From positions 1-19,673 of the forward strand of contig JAEVZP010000233.1 in the NCBI GenBank assembly GCA_023392185.1: a stretch of 19,673 nt of DNA, given 5' to 3'. A program made the translations under genes and the position numbers. The stretch is from Bacteroidota bacterium (lineage in GTDB: Bacteria; Bacteroidota; Bacteroidia; Chitinophagales; Chitinophagaceae). The first letter of the stretch is position 1; each line of letters starts with the position of its first letter. The notes under the pieces are model-generated. The model did not search any database. It had not been told where the DNA came from and was given only the letters and a program-made list of their open reading frames with translations. Positions 17,004-19,673 of the stretch are shown piece by piece.

Positions 17004-17207
17004 ATGAAAAAAATCACCCTCCTGCTGTCCGGCCTGATGATTGCTTTTGGTTCTTACGCCGGTGACGGCAAGGCCTGTTGCAAAAGCAAGAAAGAAAACT
17101 GCGCGAAAGAAAAGAAAGAAGCCTGTGCGAAAGGCAAGGGCTGCTGCAGCAAGAAAGGCAACACCGAAACAGCGAAAGCAGATACTGCACCCGCAGAAAA
17201 GAAATAA
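17004..17207 (+). CDS. Small exported Cys/Lys-rich protein, function unknown
   Basis: This 67-residue protein has a clear signal peptide (MKKITLLLSGLMIAFGSYA, residues 1-19), so the mature form is about 48 residues in the periplasm or outside. The mature part has six Cys, arranged CC, C, C, CC (24-25, 33, 41, 48-49), in a very Lys-rich chain with an Ala/Thr/Glu tail. It has no hydrophobic core, so it is probably disordered unless metal or disulfides organise it. Similar short CCKK-type proteins occur in Bacteroidota, but I know of no tested role; metal binding is an inference from the Cys pairs. It lies 37 bp after psd, probably in the same transcript, and ends just before the 48-bp palindromic terminator. 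Confidence 0.72.
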   Translation: MKKITLLLSGLMIAFGSYAGDGKACCKSKKENCAKEKKEACAKGKGCCSKKGNTETAKADTAPAEKK

Positions 17208-17225
17208 GGGGTTGCAAGACGCCCG

Positions 17226-17273
17226 TCAAAACAGAAAAAGTTCCGGAAATTTCCGGAACTTTTTCTGTTTTGA
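17226..17273. terminator. Perfect 48-bp palindrome acting as a bidirectional terminator
   Basis: The sequence is an exact inverted repeat with 24-bp arms (17226-17249 and 17250-17273) and no spacer. Its centre contains two TTCCGGAA octamers (17241-17248 and 17251-17258), flanked by A-runs on the left and T-runs on the right. It sits between convergent genes, 18 bp after the Cys/Lys-rich gene's stop and 22 bp after the DUF2171 gene's stop, and so can terminate both transcripts. Confidence 0.88.
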
Positions 17274-17295
17274 GCCTTTCGGGGAAAGCGGTCAG

Positions 17296-17535
17296 CTAAG
17301 CAGTTTTCCACTCAGCTTTGGCATCGGCAGCAGACTTGGTCAACTTTACCTTACCCCCGTCTTCTACAGAGGCCACCCACGAAAGGGGGATATAATGGTG
17401 CTCGCCGCCGGCGTCGCGGTCAGTGCGGGTCAGTTTGATCTGATCTGCGCCTTCCATGTGGTCCACGGTACCTACGTGCTGACCGTCAGAACCGACTACT
17501 TCTACATGTTCCTGGATTTTGGATGCATCTACCAT
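17296..17535 (-). CDS. DUF2171 domain protein
   Basis: The 79-residue protein is a single DUF2171 domain, a PRC-barrel-like small beta fold: MVDASKIQEHVEVVGSDGQHVGTV at the start (shown by VVGSDGQHVGTVD, 13-25), KLTRTD (34-39), HHYIPLSWVASVED (46-59) and KVKLTKSAADAKAEW at the end. No signal peptide or membrane segment is seen, so it should be cytoplasmic. The biochemical function of the family is unknown; PRC-barrel-like proteins often act in RNA-related or regulatory roles, which is not evidence for this one. Upstream is a short tandem repeat (ACAGGGTTT twice, about 17543-17561) and no clear TAnnTTTG promoter. It converges with the psd group on a shared terminator. Confidence 0.82.
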   Translation of the reverse strand: MVDASKIQEHVEVVGSDGQHVGTVDHMEGADQIKLTRTDRDAGGEHHYIPLSWVASVEDGGKVKLTKSAADAKAEWKTA

Positions 17536-17671
17536 AACTGAAACAGGGTTTTACAGGGTTTAAAGAACGGGTACTCAGGCCCCAAAAAGCGCGCCAGCAA
17601 ATCATAAAACGGCTTCACCTGCAGGCTGCCTTTTGAGTAACCCCCTTGGGTTTCTACAGGTTCCGGCACTT

Positions 17672-18565
17672 TTACAGCCGCTCCAGGATCTGCTCTGCTG
17701 CATCCGGGCTATCGGCCAAAATCCACTCATACCCACCCGCATTCCGAAACCAGGTCATCTGCCGCTTGGCATAATTCCGGGTATGCTGTTTGATCTTATC
17801 AACGGCTTCTTCCAGCGCCCATTCGCCGTTCAGGTAGCGAAACAGCTCGCTGTAGCCTACCGTTTGCAGCGGGCGCAAATCCCGGAAGGGTAAAAGATTT
17901 TTGACCTCCTCCAACAATCCCGCTTCCAGCATGGCAACCACCCGGTGGTTGATGCGGTCATACAGCACCGGCCGCGGCAAATCCAACCCCACCTTCACCG
18001 TGCGGAAAGGCCGCTCAACCGGTGCATTTTTCCGGAAATCCACCAGGCTTTTTCCGGTGCTGCGGTAAAAAGAAAGCGCCCGCAGCAGCCGCGCGGGATT
18101 GTCATGATCGATGGCGTGAAAAGTTTTGGGATCCGCTGCCCGTAAGGCGTCCCGCAGCCATTCGGTGCCGTTTTCTTTATAACCGGCTTCCAGGGCAGCA
18201 GCCACTTCGCCGTCCACCGGGGGCATCTCGTCCAGCCCTTCCAGCAACGCTTTGAGGTAGAGGCCGGTGCCGCCGCACACTACTGCAACGTCATTTTTCC
18301 GGAAAATTTCTTCCAGAACGCGCCGCCCGTAGGCCTCATAAAAGCCTGCGTTCAGGGATTCAGTTACCGGAAATTCATCCACAAAATGATGGGGCACGGC
18401 AGCACGCTCTTGTGGTGTGGGCTGTGCCGTTCCAATCGCCATGCCTTTATAACACTGCCGCGAATCGGCAGAGAGAATTTCGGTTCCCAGCGCCTGAGCC
18501 ACCTCTATAGCCAAGGCTGTTTTTCCCACTGCCGTAGGCCCGGCAATCGCCAAGCAGGTTTTCAA
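17672..18565 (-). CDS. miaA: tRNA dimethylallyltransferase MiaA
   Basis: MiaA transfers a dimethylallyl group to N6 of adenosine-37 in tRNAs that read codons starting with U. The 297-residue protein has the P-loop AGPTAVGKT (8-16), the SADSRQCYKGMAIGTAQPT segment (32-50) with the catalytic Asp34, GGTGLYLKAL (98-107), and the C-terminal LQTVGYSEL and QHTRNYAKRQMTWFR signatures that bind tRNA. The start is TTG at 18565: it is the only start codon between the P-loop and the in-frame stop five codons upstream. The isoprenoid donor links it to the same pathway as dxs in this window. Two TTCCGGAA octamers fall in the gene, both read as FRK. No strong terminator is seen in the 136 bp to the DUF2171 gene. 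Confidence 0.96.
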   Translation of the reverse strand: MKTCLAIAGPTAVGKTALAIEVAQALGTEILSADSRQCYKGMAIGTAQPTPQERAAVPHHFVDEFPVTESLNAGFYEAYGRRVLEEIFRKNDVAVVCGGTGLYLKALLEGLDEMPPVDGEVAAALEAGYKENGTEWLRDALRAADPKTFHAIDHDNPARLLRALSFYRSTGKSLVDFRKNAPVERPFRTVKVGLDLPRPVLYDRINHRVVAMLEAGLLEEVKNLLPFRDLRPLQTVGYSELFRYLNGEWALEEAVDKIKQHTRNYAKRQMTWFRNAGGYEWILADSPDAAEQILERL

Positions 18566-18737
18566 AAGACTATGCGTTTATATCGTTGAGGGGATGGAGG
18601 GCTTTATGGGCTGCTAAAGCTGATTCCAAGAATAGCCATTGAATAGCGTCAGCTGTCTCCCGGTGGTTTGGTACAGCTGATTTCTTCCATAAGGACCTCT
18701 ACTTCTACACCTGTAAACGCTTATTAACGAATCAACC

Positions 18738-19313
18738 TTAATAATCACCTTCCTCACTTCCATAACTTTCCTCGGCACCACCTTCTTCGCTTCCTTCCGA
18801 GTTGAGGTTGCCATAGCCTTCTGCAATTTCTTCGGCACCCAGGTCGTTGATCAGTTCCGTTTCAGCCATGCGGTCGGTGGCAAGGCCTTTAATGCCATAT
18901 TGGGCCGGGGCTACGCCTTCCTTGTGAACGAGCAGCGGATAAGTTTTTTTCGGGTTTTCTGCTTTCTCAATGCCAATCAGTTCTACCCAGAAATTCCAGG
19001 TGCGCTTGGCCGAGCGATACTCATACAAAAATTTCTGGTCCGGGATGCTGATCAGCGCGCCAATAGGCGTTTTGGCCATCGAGAGGGCGGGTGCATCCTT
19101 TTTATTGGCAAGCACCTCGCTCGACAGCTCCCGGCCATTGCGACTCCATTTGTCGTTGCTTTCAAAAAAAGAAGCCGGGTGTTTTCCATCAAATTCAAAA
19201 GCCTTCACGATGGCCCCGTGGAGGTCGGCAAAACTTTGGGCAGACTGAATTTCAAGGTCGCGGTAAATCTGGTCGTCATCTTCCCAGTACACCCGGAAAC
19301 GGAAAATAGGCAT
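18738..19313 (-). CDS. Plasmid pRiA4b ORF-3-like family protein with acidic tail
   Basis: This 191-residue cytoplasmic protein begins MPIFRFRVYWEDDDQIYRD and continues with LEIQSAQSFADLHGAIVKAF, FDGKHPASFFES and, near 90-110, a FLYEYRSAKRTWNFWVEL segment. This pattern fits the pRiA4b ORF-3-like domain, often labelled as an IS1096 passenger protein. That label does not make it a mobile-element gene here, since no transposase or inverted repeats lie nearby. Residues from about 153 on form a Glu/Gly/Ser/Tyr-rich acidic tail ending in SYGSEEGDY, likely disordered. The family's function is unknown. It is divergent from rpmI, and its promoter lies almost on the ATG (see 19318-19350). The 172 bp between it and miaA show no gene. 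Confidence 0.75.
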   Translation of the reverse strand: MPIFRFRVYWEDDDQIYRDLEIQSAQSFADLHGAIVKAFEFDGKHPASFFESNDKWSRNGRELSSEVLANKKDAPALSMAKTPIGALISIPDQKFLYEYRSAKRTWNFWVELIGIEKAENPKKTYPLLVHKEGVAPAQYGIKGLATDRMAETELINDLGAEEIAEGYGNLNSEGSEEGGAEESYGSEEGDY

Positions 19314-19317
19314 AAGG

Positions 19318-19350
19318 CAAAAATAAGCGCAAAGCGGTCGGTTTTTCCAA
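19318..19350 (-). promoter_or_regulatory. Bacteroidota-type promoter for the pRiA4b ORF-3-like gene
   Basis: On the minus strand TTG (19350-19348) is followed after 22 bp by TATTTTTG (19325-19318), a full TAnnTTTG match. The element ends only 4 bp before the ATG at 19313, so the transcript would be leaderless or nearly so. Confidence 0.55.
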
Positions 19351-19407
19351 ACAGACGTTTTCTACCGCCCGCCGGAAAAGCCACCTGCCCTGCAGGGAGA
19401 AAATTTT

Positions 19408-19435
19408 TTACTGTAAAGAATAGTGCCTACTTTTG
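19408..19435 (+). promoter_or_regulatory. Bacteroidota-type promoter for rpmI
   Basis: TACTTTTG (19428-19435) matches TAnnTTTG exactly, with TTA (19408-19410) 17 bp upstream in place of the TTG. The transcript should start near 19442, leaving a leader of about 25 nt with a weak purine-rich AAAGAGAGAG before the rpmI ATG. Confidence 0.65.
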
Positions 19436-19466
19436 CCGACCTCAAAAATTCTAAAGAGAGAGCATC

Positions 19467-19664
19467 ATGCCTAAGGTGAAGCCCCAGAGCCGCGCAAAAA
19501 AAACTTTCAAAGTAACCGCTTCCGGTAAGATCAAGCGTTGGAGCGCAGGTAAAAAACACCTGAACACCAAAAAAGCGACCAAGCGTAAGCGTCACCTGCG
19601 CCAGGCTGCCTACGTGCATCCTTCCAACGAACCTCTGGTTAAACGCATGCTGGGCCTTCGTTAA
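19467..19664 (+). CDS. rpmI: 50S ribosomal protein L35
   Basis: The 65-residue, very basic protein matches bL35 over its full length: MPKVKPQSRAKKTFKVT at the start, GKIKRWSAGKKH (20-31), LNTKKATKRKRHLRQ (32-46), and a C-terminal VKRMLGL. L35 sits in the large ribosomal subunit near the exit-tunnel side. It normally lies between infC and rplT. Here the gene upstream is divergent and unrelated and L35 has its own promoter, so infC is not adjacent; rplT may follow beyond the window edge, 9 bp after the stop codon. The start is ATG at 19467, behind a purine-rich stretch. Confidence 0.96.
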   Translation: MPKVKPQSRAKKTFKVTASGKIKRWSAGKKHLNTKKATKRKRHLRQAAYVHPSNEPLVKRMLGLR

Positions 19665-19673
19665 GGGCTGCCC

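Noticed and set aside
18566..18737. tRNA or small RNA gene between miaA and the pRiA4b ORF-3-like gene
   Set aside because: No cloverleaf or conserved TTCGA-type T-loop is visible. Only a weak CAGCTG pair with an 18-nt loop was found.
18738..19313. Mobile-element origin for the pRiA4b ORF-3-like gene
   Set aside because: The family name comes from plasmid and IS1096 passenger genes, but no transposase, terminal inverted repeats or target duplications are seen here.

Overview
This 19.7-kb window reads as chromosomal DNA from a GC-rich member of the Bacteroidota (Saprospiria- or Chitinophagia-like, but the genus cannot be named from the sequence). The evidence is a type IX secretion (T9SS) cargo protein with a C-terminal sorting domain, a PorV/PorQ-type outer-membrane barrel, a TonB-dependent receptor with an N-terminal carboxypeptidase-regulatory-like domain, promoters of the Bacteroidota TTG-N17-23-TAnnTTTG type, and start codons mostly without a Shine-Dalgarno sequence.

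Layout. 1-280: the N-terminal part of greA (minus), cut by the window edge. 311-353: a terminator. 416-9507 (minus): a three-gene envelope operon, read from high to low coordinates as TonB-dependent receptor, then a 1346-residue secreted protein with a T9SS sorting domain, then a PorV/PorQ-family barrel. A perfect 15-bp-stem hairpin separates the last two genes. 9616-11312 (minus): rsmA and a D-2-hydroxyacid dehydrogenase, overlapping by 4 nt. 11434-11697 (minus): a small membrane protein with its own terminator. 11925-13868 (minus): dxs, with a clear promoter upstream and a long terminator hairpin downstream. 14137-17207 (plus): a CPBP-family membrane protein, cdsA, psd and a small exported Cys/Lys-rich protein. 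A perfect 48-bp palindrome then serves both this group and the convergent DUF2171 gene (17296-17535, minus). 17672-18565 (minus): miaA with a TTG start. 18738-19313 (minus): a pRiA4b ORF-3-like protein. 19467-19664 (plus): rpmI (ribosomal protein L35).

How the genes fit together. The 9-kb operon looks like an outer-membrane import or display unit: the receptor spans the outer membrane, the giant protein should be delivered to the surface by T9SS, and the PorV-like barrel may be its shuttle or docking partner. CdsA and Psd act in the same route to phosphatidylethanolamine. Dxs, RsmA, MiaA, L35 and GreA are housekeeping.

The most striking signal is not a gene. The 8-bp palindrome TTCCGGAA occurs 15 times by hand count, where roughly 0.3 would be expected. 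It is used in all three reading frames inside genes. In intergenic DNA it occurs only as close pairs, two of which form hairpins. It is absent from the whole 8.2 kb of the receptor and giant-protein genes. No mobile element, CRISPR array, rRNA or tRNA gene was seen. No gap between genes reaches 300 bp.
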